Positions 54,050 through 63,089 of a stretch of 64,000 nucleotides of DNA are shown piece by piece; positions within the stretch are counted from its first letter, which is position 1; the number at the start of each line of letters is the position of its first letter. The position numbers were made by a program, and so were the translations under genes. Origin of the DNA: Bedellia somnulentella (lineage: Eukaryota > Arthropoda > Insecta > Lepidoptera > Bedelliidae); contig OY755196.1 in NCBI GenBank assembly GCA_963576735.1, positions 7,979,912 through 8,043,911 of the forward strand, in the 5' to 3' direction. The notes below the pieces were generated by a model, which was not told the DNA's origin, searched no databases, and saw only the letters and a list, made by a program, of their open reading frames with translations.

Positions 54050-54375
54050 AACAAATATGATGACTTGCAAATTTCAAGACAAAATTGCGTTATCCTTTGA
54101 ACTCAAATCTCAATTGACTCGCTCTTGATCAGTTTTTATAGTGACGCGCAAGATATTAAGGCCCGTGAATGACATTGTAAGAAAAATTGCTTTCGTGAAA
54201 ACTCATTTAATATTAGATATGTCTCGCACCATTTTGACAGTTCTCGGAAGGACGTTTCAATTAAAAGACTTAAAATCTCTTGAAGCTACGATTCCGAATG
54301 ATAAGAACCGTCGGAAATTAAGGCGCAAGCCAATTAGAAAAGTTTTATATGTAATGTCGGAATAATGAGAGGTTT
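54050..54375 (+). repeat. Paralogous block a, right copy, with a conserved frame of unknown family
   Basis: An open frame (54141-54365) reads RPVNDIVRKIAFVKTHLILD, MSRTILTVLGRTFQLKDLKS, then a basic end with RRKLRRKPIRKVLYVMSE and stop. The left copy at 41760-42050 aligns codon by codon for much of this before a frameshift. I do not recognise the protein. Upstream of 54141 the frame is not open for long, so it is at most an exon or a fragment. Options: piece of an undescribed transposon protein, or a duplicated host exon/processed pseudogene. Confidence 0.5.
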
Positions 54376-54784
54376 TCTTTTAGAGAAATAAAAAAACAAC
54401 ATAGTTTCCTAGAGCTCTGTAGATGGCGTTGATGTAACTATGTTACTTACCACACAATTTCGCCACACAATAATTTCGCCAATGTCAACGTTAAAAACAT
54501 GTGTCACAGCACCATAGAGTAACTTTTTGGCGAGTAAAAACAACAAAAAGAATGTTAAATATAAGTACCGTCTTTGTTTATTTACTTTTAAGCTATCTTG
54601 GCTTAAACTGATGTTAATTTAGACTTTCAAATCAGAACGTTTTTATGTACGTTCCGTTTTACGATATCATTACATCCAAGTGTGAAAAACGGTGTTACGT
54701 TCCGTTCCTACCAGTAACATAGCAAGTCTGGCGCCATCTATCCTGAGAACAGGGAAGAAGAAAAAAAGGAAAACCTCCCATTGG
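54376..54784. other. No gene recognised
   Basis: AT-rich sequence with CTGTAGATGGCGTTGATG and GTCTGGCGCCATCTATC, short motifs seen in many lepidopteran intergenic repeats. No coding potential. Confidence 0.4.
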
Positions 54785-54910
54785 CATATTTCCGTATACT
54801 CACGCCAGTAACTAGTTCTCATTGGGTAGGAAAAGACTAATAGATTATTACGTTGCTGATAGTGGCAAATATCTTGAATCTCATTTACATTAATGAGTGT
54901 TTGTACTTAT
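54785..54910 (-). mobile_element. RTE LINE 3' fragment, diverged
   Basis: TATACTCACGCCAGTAACTA and CATTGGGTAGGAAAAGACTA match the reverse complement of the RTE end. A Helitron-like piece (GCTCCGAAACTACTCGACC) follows. Confidence 0.7.
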
Positions 54911-55012
54911 AACAAAAAGGAAAGATTTGTTTTTTTTACTGAATATGCTCCGAAACTACTCGACCGATTTGGAATTAAATCGGTCGTAAAAACCTTCATA
55001 AGTAATGTAATA

Positions 55013-55264
55013 TAGCTGTGTAGTGTCGGCTTAGAATAGCACTACCCAATTTCTTCCGGTGGGTGTACGTAAGATGCGACTAACGGTATTGGGGCTACAA
55101 AGGGATTATTGGGCGATGCGGTTGGAGACCCATCACCAACAACCTTTATTTTACCATCTTTTCCCCACTCAACTTTCCAAAGGTGGCTGAGGAATTTCTC
55201 ATTCCTTAGCTCTGGCTACCCCATCTAGGGCACTATAGCCGTGAGTATATGTATGTATGTATGT
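55013..55264 (+). repeat. SINE-2 copy, full length
   Basis: Head CTGTGTAGTGTCGGCTTAGA to tail CCGTGAGTATATGTATGTATG (four ATGT units). Contains the GGTGGGTGTACGTAAGATGC head variant. One of the cleanest copies. Confidence 0.89.
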
Positions 55265-55379
55265 AAGTAAGATAATAATGTAAAATTTTATAAAGTATGA
55301 GCAGTGTCTTTCTGGTAACGAATAAATGTTTTTCTTTTCTTCCTTTTCTTCTTTTCTTATACCCCAACCTATAATGCTC

Positions 55380-55770
55380 ATCAGAGATTGCTGGGACCTA
55401 TCCTGGCAAGTATTCGAGCTTCATCTATATTCATCAATCTTTAGTAAAACGTACCTATTCATTAACTGACTTCAAAAAAAGGAGAGTTCGCAATTTGACC
55501 GTATATTTTTTTCTTTATAATTCAGACGCCTGCCTTCTAAAGCCTATTTTGAATTTGGCAAGGGTAAAAGGCGTCTTTAACTAATGTAGTATTAATAATT
55601 ACATTTCACTGTATCGAGATAAGTCCTCAATGAAAGGCGAAACTATTGATCACCGTATATTTCGACATTTAGCTGATGAAGTCAGTGACATGTGCATATT
55701 GAAAGGAAATGACCTGGCATTTGTGTCCATGAACAGATATTACTGTAGATACACAGTTCTATATAACATA
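55380..55770. repeat. Paralogous block b, right copy: RTE remnant plus unknown conserved frame
   Basis: 55380-55565 is a minus RTE remnant interrupted by ~70 bases (ACTTCAAAAAAAGGAGAG...). 55566-55770 matches 42416-42620; in the plus strand it reads MKGETIDHRIFRHLADEVSD then MCILKGNDLAFVSMNR. The shared RTE remnant and order show common descent with the left copy. Confidence 0.6.
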
Positions 55771-55779
55771 CGTATAGAA

Positions 55780-55866
55780 TAGAATAGAATAACTCTTTAT
55801 TGCAAATCAAACACAAATTTACAAAAGTAATAATATGATCAAACAGTTTACAGTGAGGTACAATTG
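55780..55866 (-). mobile_element. 3' end of a minus-strand LINE, split by another LINE
   Basis: The plus strand starts with a TAGAATAGAATAGAATAAC tail (minus: (TTCTA)n after GCAATAAAGAG). The continuation of this element lies at 57698-57765, after the inserted LINE; joined, the two read ...GATAAGACCGCCAATTGTACC, a common lepidopteran LINE 3' UTR sequence. Confidence 0.8.
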
Positions 55867-57697
55867 AGTTCCCGTCATCACCAAAATCTTTAACAATTCC
55901 ATATCCTCAGGATCATTTCCAACAATATGGAAAGAAGCCCAAGTTACCCCTATTCCTAAAAAAGTCAATCCTAAGTCCTTTTCTGAATATCGTCCTATAT
56001 CTATCCTCCCTTTCCTTTCTAAAGTTCTTGAACGACTGGTTAATAGACAACTCAGTGACTTTCTCACTAAAAAAGATCTCCTTAATCCTTTTCAATCTGG
56101 TTTCCGTCCTTCTCACAGTACTGTCACGGCTATTGTCAAAATTACTGACGACATTCGTTTGGGAATGGATAAGGGTCTGCTGACTATCCTGGCATTGCTA
56201 GATTTCAGTAGTGCCTTCAACACAGTTGACTTCGAAATATTAGCTTTACTTCGTTCTCTTAACATATCTCCAACGGTGATTGACTGGTTTCGTAGTTATC
56301 TACTAGGACGACGGCAGCGTATTCGCATCGAGGAGTCTTACTCTCCCTGGTGCGAGTTAACTGCCGGTGTTCCACAAGGTGGTGTGTTGTCTCCTCTTTT
56401 ATTCGCTATATTTATTAATAGTATTTCTCTTCAACTAACTTCTTCCTACCACCTTTATGCAGATGATCTTCAGATTTACACACAGGCTAATTTTGACCAA
56501 TTAAATATGTCCATAAACTTGATTAATGTTGATTTGCAGCGTATTTTGAAATGGAGTAAAGCATATGGACTAAAAGTGAATCCAAATAAGACACAGATAA
56601 TTATAGTCGGTAGTTCTCGAATTATTTCTAGGATCGACTATAAGTCACTACCGCCTATATTATTTGACGGAACATCAATTCCTTTTAGCCCTACAGTTAA
56701 AAACCTAGGGATAATGATAGACAGCACCTTATCTTGGGTGCCACAATTAGAAATGGTTAGCCGAAAGATGTTCACTTCAGCGGGATCCCTCAGAAGGTTG
56801 CGTAATTTTCTTCCTACTGCTACTAAAACTGCGTTAGCTCAATCACTTCTCTTGCCCCTTCTTGACTATGCTGATACCTGCTACCTTGATATAACTGAAG
56901 AGCAACTTAATAAACTTGAGCGCCTCCAAAACTTTTGCATTAGGTTTATTTTTGGATTGAGGAAATATGATCATGTATCTGTATATCGCACTCAACTGAA
57001 ATGGCTTCCTATTCGTCTCCGCCGGAATGCACATACACTTTCTCTCCTTCACTCTATTTTATTCAATCCTGCCACCCCTTTCTATCTAAAAGAACGTTTT
57101 CAATTTCTCTCCTCTTCCCACGATCTTAATCTACGTTCTGAACATAATCTTCTATTAAGCATTCCCTCCCATTCAACCAATTACTATGGCTCCTCCTTCA
57201 CTGTGCAGGCTGTTCAATTGTGGAACGCACTTCCGGTAGAGATTCGTCAGGCTAAATCCCAATCTATTTTTAAGGATATGGTAAAAAAGCACTACCTCAC
57301 TGAAACGCTATAATACTGTTGCAAATTAAATTATATATATTAAGTATATAAATAAAAATATGTATCATAATATTTGTATGTAGTTTTAATTTATTGTATC
57401 ATAGTATTTATATGTTTGTTAATAGTTTATTATTTTATAACTAGATTTAAGTATGACTGGATTGTTGTATTGTTTATGCAGATTAACGCATAGTCATCAG
57501 TTTCACCATGTTGTTGTACATCTATCTCACATGACTCTAATTTATTGACCTCTCCATTCAAAGGTTGTCTGGAAGAGATCGCTTTTAGTGATAAGACCGC
57601 CAATTGTACTTTTGTTAATTCATTCTGTGTATTTGTAATTGTTTTTCCATATCTGATGTACAATAAAAAGTTTTCTATTCTATTCTATTTTCTATTC
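55867..57697 (+). mobile_element. Jockey/CR1-superfamily LINE, 5' truncated, nested in a LINE
   Basis: Starts inside the RT coding region and ends with CAATAAAAAGTTTTCTATTC plus a (TTCTA)n tail. The 3' UTR (57314-57697) contains AGGTTGTCTGGAAGAGATCG and CGCCAATTGTAC, also present in the host LINE, so both are of related families. Target duplication TACAATTG. Confidence 0.87.
55868..57313 (+). CDS. LINE reverse transcriptase, C-terminal ~480 residues, frame intact
   Basis: Open from the truncation point: PVITKIFNNSISSGSFPTIW, FSEYRPISILPFLSKVLERL, LNPFQSGFRPSHSTVTA, LLDFSSAFNTVDFEIL (catalytic Asp), TAGVPQGGVLSPLLFAIFIN, YHLYADDLQIYT (YADD pair), VKNLGIMIDSTLSW, and a C-terminal LLDYADTCYLD and LQNFCIRFIFGLRKYDHVS region typical of Jockey/CR1 elements. 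The end, VKKHYLTETL, is followed by the 3' UTR. The AP endonuclease and ORF1 are missing through 5' truncation, so it cannot move on its own. The first ATG (56159) is internal. A lack of stops suggests a fairly recent copy. Confidence 0.9.
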   Translation, partial: VPVITKIFNNSISSGSFPTIWKEAQVTPIPKKVNPKSFSEYRPISILPFLSKVLERLVNRQLSDFLTKKDLLNPFQSGFRPSHSTVTAIVKITDDIRLGMDKGLLTILALLDFSSAFNTVDFEILALLRSLNISPTVIDWFRSYLLGRRQRIRIEESYSPWCELTAGVPQGGVLSPLLFAIFINSISLQLTSSYHLYADDLQIYTQANFDQLNMSINLINVDLQRILKWSKAYGLKVNPNKTQIIIVGSSRIISRIDYKSLPPILFDGTSIPFSPTVKNLGIMIDSTLSWVPQLEMVSRKMFTSAGSLRRLRNFLPTATKTALAQSLLLPLLDYADTCYLDITEEQLNKLERLQNFCIRFIFGLRKYDHVSVYRTQLKWLPIRLRRNAHTLSLLHSILFNPATPFYLKERFQFLSSSHDLNLRSEHNLLLSIPSHSTNYYGSSFTVQAVQLWNALPVEIRQAKSQSIFKDMVKKHYLTETL

Positions 57698-57765
57698 TAC
57701 AATTGGCGGTCTTATCGCTAAAAGCGATCTCTTCCAGACAACCTTTGGAAGGTGAGATCGATAAA
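57698..57765 (-). mobile_element. Upstream remainder of the split minus-strand LINE 3' UTR
   Basis: Plus strand CAATTGGCGGTCTTATCGCT to CCAGACAACCTTTGGAAGG is the inverse of 57555-57606 in the inserted LINE's own 3' UTR, so the two related UTRs form an inverted repeat. It belongs with 55780-55866. Confidence 0.78.
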
Positions 57766-57771
57766 TTAAGT

Positions 57772-57995
57772 ATACTCAGGGCCATAAATCCCAAAAAGGG
57801 GTAGCCAGAACTTTAGAGCTGGAAACTCCTCAGCCACATTTGGAAGTTGCTACGGGACAAGATGAAGAAATAAAGTATCGTCTGTGGTGGGTCGCCAACC
57901 GCATTGCCCTAAAACAAATTTAAAAAGTTAGTCGCCTCTTACAACAGCCGTAAGTAGAAGGGGTAGTGACATTCTAAGCCGGCACTACACGGTGT
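57772..57995 (-). repeat. SINE-2 copy, near full length
   Basis: TATACTCAGGGCCATAAATC to AAGCCGGCACTACACGGTG. The ACATAC tail is reduced. It shares TTTAGAGCTGGAAACTCCTCAG with the copy at 42617-42720. Confidence 0.82.
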
Positions 57996-58394
57996 TCTAG
58001 TTCTATACAAATTTGTACAAAATATGTCTTGATTTAGGATTTGGAATGATAAATTAAAGGTTTTAAAGCCCCTAATCTCCTGGTTGCCGTATACTATATC
58101 CAAAGAAAAAGATGAAATTATAATATTTTAAGTGAACAAACTAGTAACTAAATGACGAGTTTTTAGTATAAATTCATTAAACTTGAAACTCGAGACAACA
58201 AAGATAAAAAAATATTAGAATATTAAAAAATAAAAAAGGATTAACAGTTAACACTTTAAAAAACTTTTTTTTTTAAAATTCAAAGTTGGAACAAAAGAGA
58301 TTGTTCGTAATTGTTAAACAAAGATGTAGAGCGTAAAGTCGTTTTCAATTCGCAAAATTAATTGGGGGTGCTTTTACATAAAATTATTCGAAGC
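57996..58394. other. No gene recognised; contains block d
   Basis: AT-rich. 58325-58400 (AAGTCGTTTTCAATTCGCAA, AATTAATTGGGGGTGCTTTT) recurs at 58955-59045 and 42718-42835. Confidence 0.5.
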
Positions 58395-58500
58395 AAAAGA
58401 GGTAAGAAGAGGTAGCCAGAGCTGCAGAAAGAAATTCCACAGCCCATTTTGGAAGTTGAGTGTGGAAAAGATTTTAATATGAAAATCTCAAGCCGCATCG
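58395..58500 (-). repeat. SINE-2 fragment
   Basis: AGAGGTAGCCAGAGCTGCAG and AGCCCATTTTGGAAGTTGAG, ending near AAGCCGCATCGTCCC. The tail proper and head are missing. Confidence 0.65.
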
Positions 58501-58516
58501 TCCCACAATAATATTA

Positions 58517-58798
58517 AATACATACATACATATACTCACGCAATTAATTCCCATTGGGGTAGGCAGAGACTATCGATCGCCACTTTGTACGATCCTGACA
58601 AACCTCTCTGGCTTCGTTTACATCCATCAATCTTTTCATACATGCTCTTTTATTCTTCATACTTCGGACGCCAGCCTTTTTGAGCACACTCTCAATTTGG
58701 TCCAAGTGTGTTCTCCGTGGTCGTCCTCTACTAACATTACCATCCACACTATCTCTATAGATCCCTTTTACCAATTTTCTATCATCCATCCTCAGAAA
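58517..58798 (-). mobile_element. RTE LINE 3' fragment
   Basis: ACATACATATACTCACGC tail and GGGGTAGGCAGAGACTATCG, running to MDDRKLVKGIYRDSVDGN in translation. Closest to the copy at 3403-5097. It is preceded in frame by a short hydrophobic leader (58799-58852). Confidence 0.88.
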
Positions 58799-59060
58799 AA
58801 GAAAATTAGTAACGATTATAACCAATAATATTGTGTGCACTATTTTTGGCATTGTAACAGAGCCGAATCTAAATTTTTGTAAAAAAGGAAATGTTTGTTA
58901 CAATGCTGTTGTAACACAAAAGAGATTGATCAAAATTGTTAAACATAGATGTTGGGGCAAAGTGAAGTCGTTTTCAATCCACAAAATTAATTAGGAGCGC
59001 TTTTGCTTTGAATAATTTTAACGTTAATGAGAGGTCAATGAGCGGAGCTTATCTAACATA
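58799..59060. other. No gene recognised; hydrophobic leader and block d
   Basis: On the minus strand 58852-58790 encodes MPKIVHTILLVIIVTNFLFL, directly in frame with the RTE fragment. 58955-59045 is the third copy of block d (CAATCCACAAAATTAATTAG, TTAATGAGAGGTC). Confidence 0.4.
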
Positions 59061-59165
59061 CAGTATAACCCGCTTAAGACGATTTCTCAGGGACCCCACC
59101 AAAAACGCGTCTTAAACGAAAAAGCGCATTATGCGGGATAGGGAAAATAAAACAAACGGACTATA

Positions 59166-60484
59166 CCAGGCTACTCAGAAAGTATTTCGAAAAAAGGTTT
59201 TAATGTATGAAACACTGGCCGATTGTAATGTATACTGAAAATATGAGTCTTAATAAATAAAAAAAGGTACGTTCCAATTTTTAAATTTCCCTCTTTATTT
59301 TTTACAAGCTATTTTAAATTGTCGTGTCTTACTAAAAAATGAATCTGAGCCGCGTACATTTTCGCGCTATGATTTTTTACGATTTCAAATGTCGCTTAAA
59401 ACCAGACGAATCATACGATAGACTTCAAATGGCGTTTATGGATGAAAGGCCTTCCAAGGCAACCGTGTATCGTTGGTATAACGAATTCAAGCGTGGTCGA
59501 TTAACTTTGCGGGATGAAGAAAGAAGTGGTCGCCCTCTAACGGCTGTTACGGATGAAAACGTGGTGGAAGTGAAAAATTTAATTCATGACAATAGGCGAA
59601 TAACGTCTCTAGAGATTCAACACATTATGCAGATTGGATCGGGAAGCGTTCATGAGATTTTACACGAACATCTTCACGTGAGGAGGATAGTTTCACGCTG
59701 GGTGCCACACAACCTCACCGAGGCACAGAAACAGGACCGGGTGGAATGGTGTCGTGATATGATTAATAAATTTGATGCTGGCTCGTCTCGGCGTGTTTAC
59801 AACATTGTTACAGGTGATGAGTCCTGGATTTATCAATACGATCCAGAAACGAAGCACCAGTCGACGGTTTGGGTATTTCAAAACGAAGCGACCCCTACTA
59901 AAGTGAAGAGATCTAAAAGCGGTGGGAAGATTTTGATCGCAAGTTTTTTCAATATGACTGGGTATTTGGTGTCAATTCCTTTACAAGATCAAAGAAGTAC
60001 TAACGCAGACAGTATACTACTAAATGCTTGCCAGTAGTTTTCTCAGTTGTGAGCAACAATCGACCAAACACAAGCCTCCGCGGGCTACTGCTTCACCACG
60101 AAAAGGCGCCCGCTCACACCGCGCTCAAAACGACGGACTTCCTGAACAGCACGCCGGTCTAGACCTAACTCTAGTTAGCTAACTCTTGGGTCACCCTTCT
60201 TACAGCCCTGACCTGGCACCGTGTGACTTCTTTTTATTCCCTAAAATAAAAAATCAACTCAAAGGGATACAATATTCATCGCCGGAAGATGCGCTGTCAG
60301 CGTTTCAGCGGGCTGTAAATGAGGTGTCTGCGGCGGACTGGAAAAAGTGTTTCGAAAACTGGTTTAGACGTATGAAACTTTGTATAGATGCTGGTGGAGA
60401 GTACTTTGAAAAGATTTAATAAAAACATTTTTACCCATAGAACATTTTTTTTTTATTTTCGCAAAATTTTCTGCGTGTCCCACG
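59166..60484 (+). mobile_element. mariner element, degenerate
   Basis: 1.3 kb, the usual mariner size, flanked by TA on both sides. The terminal inverted repeats of ~28 bp are imperfect: left CCAGGCTACTCAGAAAGTAT, right (reverse complement) CGTGGGACACGCAGAAAATT. Contains one decayed transposase gene. Confidence 0.85.
59339..60419 (+). pseudogene. mariner transposase, two frameshifts, catalytic site changed
   Basis: Cut-and-paste transposase with an N-terminal paired-type DNA-binding region (KATVYRWYNEFKRGR, EERSGRPLT, SVHEILHEHLHVRRIVSRWV) and a DDD catalytic domain. First Asp: IVTGDESWIYQYDPETK (intact). The second motif, normally HHDNAPAHT, reads HHEKAPAHT at ~60094-60117, so the catalytic Asp is Glu. 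Third: SYSPDLAPCDFFLFP (intact). The coding sequence runs through three frames: 59339-60037, a middle piece around 60091, and 60186-60419, giving at least two frameshifts. Fossil, not active. Resembles the mauritiana/cecropia group but subfamily not determined. Confidence 0.92.
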
Positions 60485-61174
60485 TATATTATGTATTTTG
60501 TTCATAATATTTAAAATTATGTACATTCAATACAGTATTTAAAATAATCACTTATTTCGGTTTGAAAAATAATTTCACTTTTATCCAAAGAAGCAACATA
60601 GCGCCTTAAATTTAACTAATAATGCATTAGGCACTTTCTCGCATATTATGGGGCCATTTATGGACAGTTGTGAAGCTCGCTTGCTTGATGAAGCCATTCC
60701 ATCAAAAGTTTTTCCTATTTATACAACTTTCCTACCATTTGCTTTTTACTCTGCACACCTCCCAATCTGCATCTTTCTTTAATTTATTCTCAATTTTTTA
60801 AAATGGTTCGTAACGTATTAACAGGTAATGAACAGGTGAAGCTCAGCAGCTAACTAAGTTTTATTTGTTGTTTGTGACTGTTTACCAAAAACTTTCAATT
60901 TTTTTTGAAGTGACAATGTACTTCGCTCAATTGTAGTCTAATTTAAACAAATTTAATAAATGATGCACTATTACAAAATAATCAAAGCGTACGCGCGATA
61001 AGTCAAGAAATGACGATCGGGCAGAGGCGTATTAAACAGGAAGATGAATCTTATTAAGCGATAAAATTTTTATGAGATTATATTTCAAGTTGCAGGGACT
61101 GACGTAAAAACGCGTATTATGCGAGAAATCGTATTAAACGTGATCGTATTAAATGGGTTCTACTGTACATACAT

Positions 61175-61290
61175 ATACTCTACTGTATATAATCACGGTT
61201 ATAAATTCCTAGAAGGGGTAGCCAGAGCTGCAAAATAAGCAATTCCTCAGCCACCCTTGAAAGTATAATGAGGAAAAGACTTTAATATAA
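61175..61290 (-). repeat. SINE-2 tail half, split by the pogo-like element
   Basis: ATAATCACGGTTATAAATTC, GGGGTAGCCAGAGCTGCAAA and CTCAGCCACCCTTGAAAG. The ACATACATATACTC part of the tail sits at 61166-61180 right against the pogo-like end. Confidence 0.65.
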
Positions 61291-61299
61291 CTTCCCCCT

Positions 61300-61435
61300 C
61301 CCTTCATAGAAACCGGTAGTACTCTGTGCAATATTAACACTGACACAGAAGAAGTTATGAAACTTTTTTCATCCCTTGACCCTAATGGGGGAGCAGGTAC
61401 CGATGGTATTTTACAATATTTTATTTAGAACATAA
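61300..61435 (+). pseudogene. LINE RT fragment (fingers), split by SINE-1
   Basis: In the plus strand it reads EEVMKLFSSLDPNGGAGTDG, similar to the start of Jockey-type RT domains (normally ...LNP.KSPGPDGI). It continues at 61802 after a SINE-1 insertion with NNLSTPLTIIFNRSFS and FCPSIWKEALIVSIHKKG. Stops and frame changes abound. Confidence 0.6.
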
Positions 61436-61801
61436 AAACATAACATAACATAAACGTTCACGCCGAATATCCCTGAAGGGGTTGGCAGAGGTACTAATAC
61501 TTCTGAACATCACGTGACTTTGTCACCTGGTGTTCAGAGTTCCCCCGTTTTGCATGGACAGTGTACTCACGTGATAGGGGGCAGGCCTGTCGCCGTTTTG
61601 TACGAATACACTGTCACATGACTAAGTACAACTCAGCCATGTGGGTTTCCTCACGATGTTTTCCCTCACCGTTAACAACCATGATAAATTAACCACACAT
61701 ATGTCTTTAGAAAAGACAAATTGGTGTAGGCCCGACCCAGGATTCGAACACTAGTCGTTTGTACGATAAGCTAGTGTTCTACCCACTGGGCTATCACGGT
61801 T
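61436..61801 (-). repeat. SINE-1 copy, full length
   Basis: Minus-oriented: tail (CATAA)n then CGCCGAATATCCCTGAAGGG, body GGGGGCAGGCCTGTCGCCG, head with GTGTAGGCCCGACCCAGGAT and CTACCCACTGGGCTATCACGG. It sits within a LINE RT fragment. Confidence 0.92.
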
Positions 61802-61960
61802 GTATTTATTAAGAAATGTTCGAATAATCTCTCCACACCGCTCACGATAATTTTTAATCGCTCATTTAGTTAAGGATTTTGTCCATCAATTTGGAAGGAA
61901 GCATTAATTGTCTCCATACACAAAAAAGGTCCTAAGTATAAAGGATCATGGGCATTTTTG
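61802..61960 (+). pseudogene. LINE RT fragment, continuation after SINE-1
   Basis: Continues 61300-61435; SIWKEALIVSIHKKGPKYKG is the RT block before the YRPIS motif of Jockey-like LINEs. Homology fades after ~61950. Confidence 0.6.
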
Positions 61961-63089
61961 TATTGGAGCTGGGCGTTATACCAACAGTAATAAAATGTGT
62001 TGTAATTTACTTTATTGAACGTCTTGATAACCCCTACATACTTGTTATCCCCAATATGGACCGGGTATTATTGCAAAAAAAACACAAAGGTTGGTTAAAT
62101 AATACTTTGCCGTCAGGCGAAATAAAATCTTCGGTCATCGTCTTAAGGACTATATTCGTTTGATCGCAAATCTAATACTGACACCTTATTAGTTCACCTC
62201 ACTTATGCATTGCTGTTCTCTCGCAGGGAAAAATAACTCTCCACACATGGTGTTAAGACCTATATTTGTTTGCTGTTAAATCACTATTCGTTTACACAAA
62301 TACAAAAACATAAATATGAGGTTCGAGACCCGTCAATGAGTTATTTTTAATGTTTATTTTCTAATAGTGAAAATATTAGTAATGTTTTGGTTGTCAGTCC
62401 TAAGCCTGGAAAGTATGGAGGACAATCGAGATATTTATTCTTACTGATACTTCATGATAAATAACTATATTTCTGCAAAATTAAATACAAGTAATACAAC
62501 ATATGGGACTCATTCATTAAACATTATCAAAAGCATCATTTTTTTCATTCGCGAACTAGCGAATGTTATAAGAAAGATACGAGAACGCGAGAACCGCAAG
62601 TTATTCATCTTTCCAACTCAATCTCTTCATTTAGTCCAATTCGATCTGCAGTTCATTTAGTCCAACGGCTCTGAAGGAGCCTAATGAGCCGCTGAACGAA
62701 GTGGACTACTGGACTACATTCGCGAAGTAGTTCTTTTAAGTGAAGGAACTAAATGAACTAAGTACGTTTCTGAAGCTGAAGCGTTATGCGCATGTCTAAC
62801 TGACGCGCAGTGACGCGTACGCACGCTTTCTTCGTTCGGTACCTGAGTGAGAGACGTTAGAAAGGGATATAATGCAGTAATTCGTTAGGTTACCAACCAA
62901 TAGGTTGATATCTTTTGCCTAGTACTGCACGATATTGTCCGTGTTGTCTCTGCGGTGAGCGATTGTTTTGGATTCTATGCGTTTGAACATCACTGAATAT
63001 CTCTGTTCTCCGGTTGTTTGGGTAATCGCCGTCATAGTATAAAATTAAGTTATGATCATTAGCTTTCGCATAAAATATATTTTAACGCT
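61961..63089. other. No gene recognised
   Basis: AT-rich with scattered short frames. 62625-62770 has repeated CATTTAGTCCAA and a loose inverse (GGAACTAAATGAAC), and AGTGGACTACTGGACTAC. CpG-richer at 62780-62830. No coding evidence. Confidence 0.4.

Larger units (their letters stand above)
55859..57705. repeat. 8-bp target-site duplication TACAATTG
   Basis: TACAATTG is found at 55859-55866 and 57698-57705, immediately bounding the plus-strand LINE. It lies inside the minus-strand LINE 3' UTR and marks the insertion precisely. Confidence 0.85.
59061..61165. mobile_element. Pogo/Tigger-like non-autonomous DNA element hosting a mariner
   Basis: Left end CAGTATAACCCGCTTAAGAC and right end (reverse complement) CAGTAGAACCCATTTAATAC, each next to TA (59059-59060, 61166-61167). 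Subterminal ACGCGTCTTAAACG / ACGCGTATTATGCG motifs recur on both sides. CAGTA.AACC ends with TA duplication are typical of pogo/Tigger. Without the mariner it is ~780 bp and non-coding. The right end lands within the tail of a SINE-2 copy. Confidence 0.7.

Noticed and set aside
62625..62770. Possible terminal inverted repeats (CATTTAGTCC / GGACTA, GGAACTAAATGAAC)
   Set aside because: The matches are short and several alternative pairings exist; no target duplication was found.
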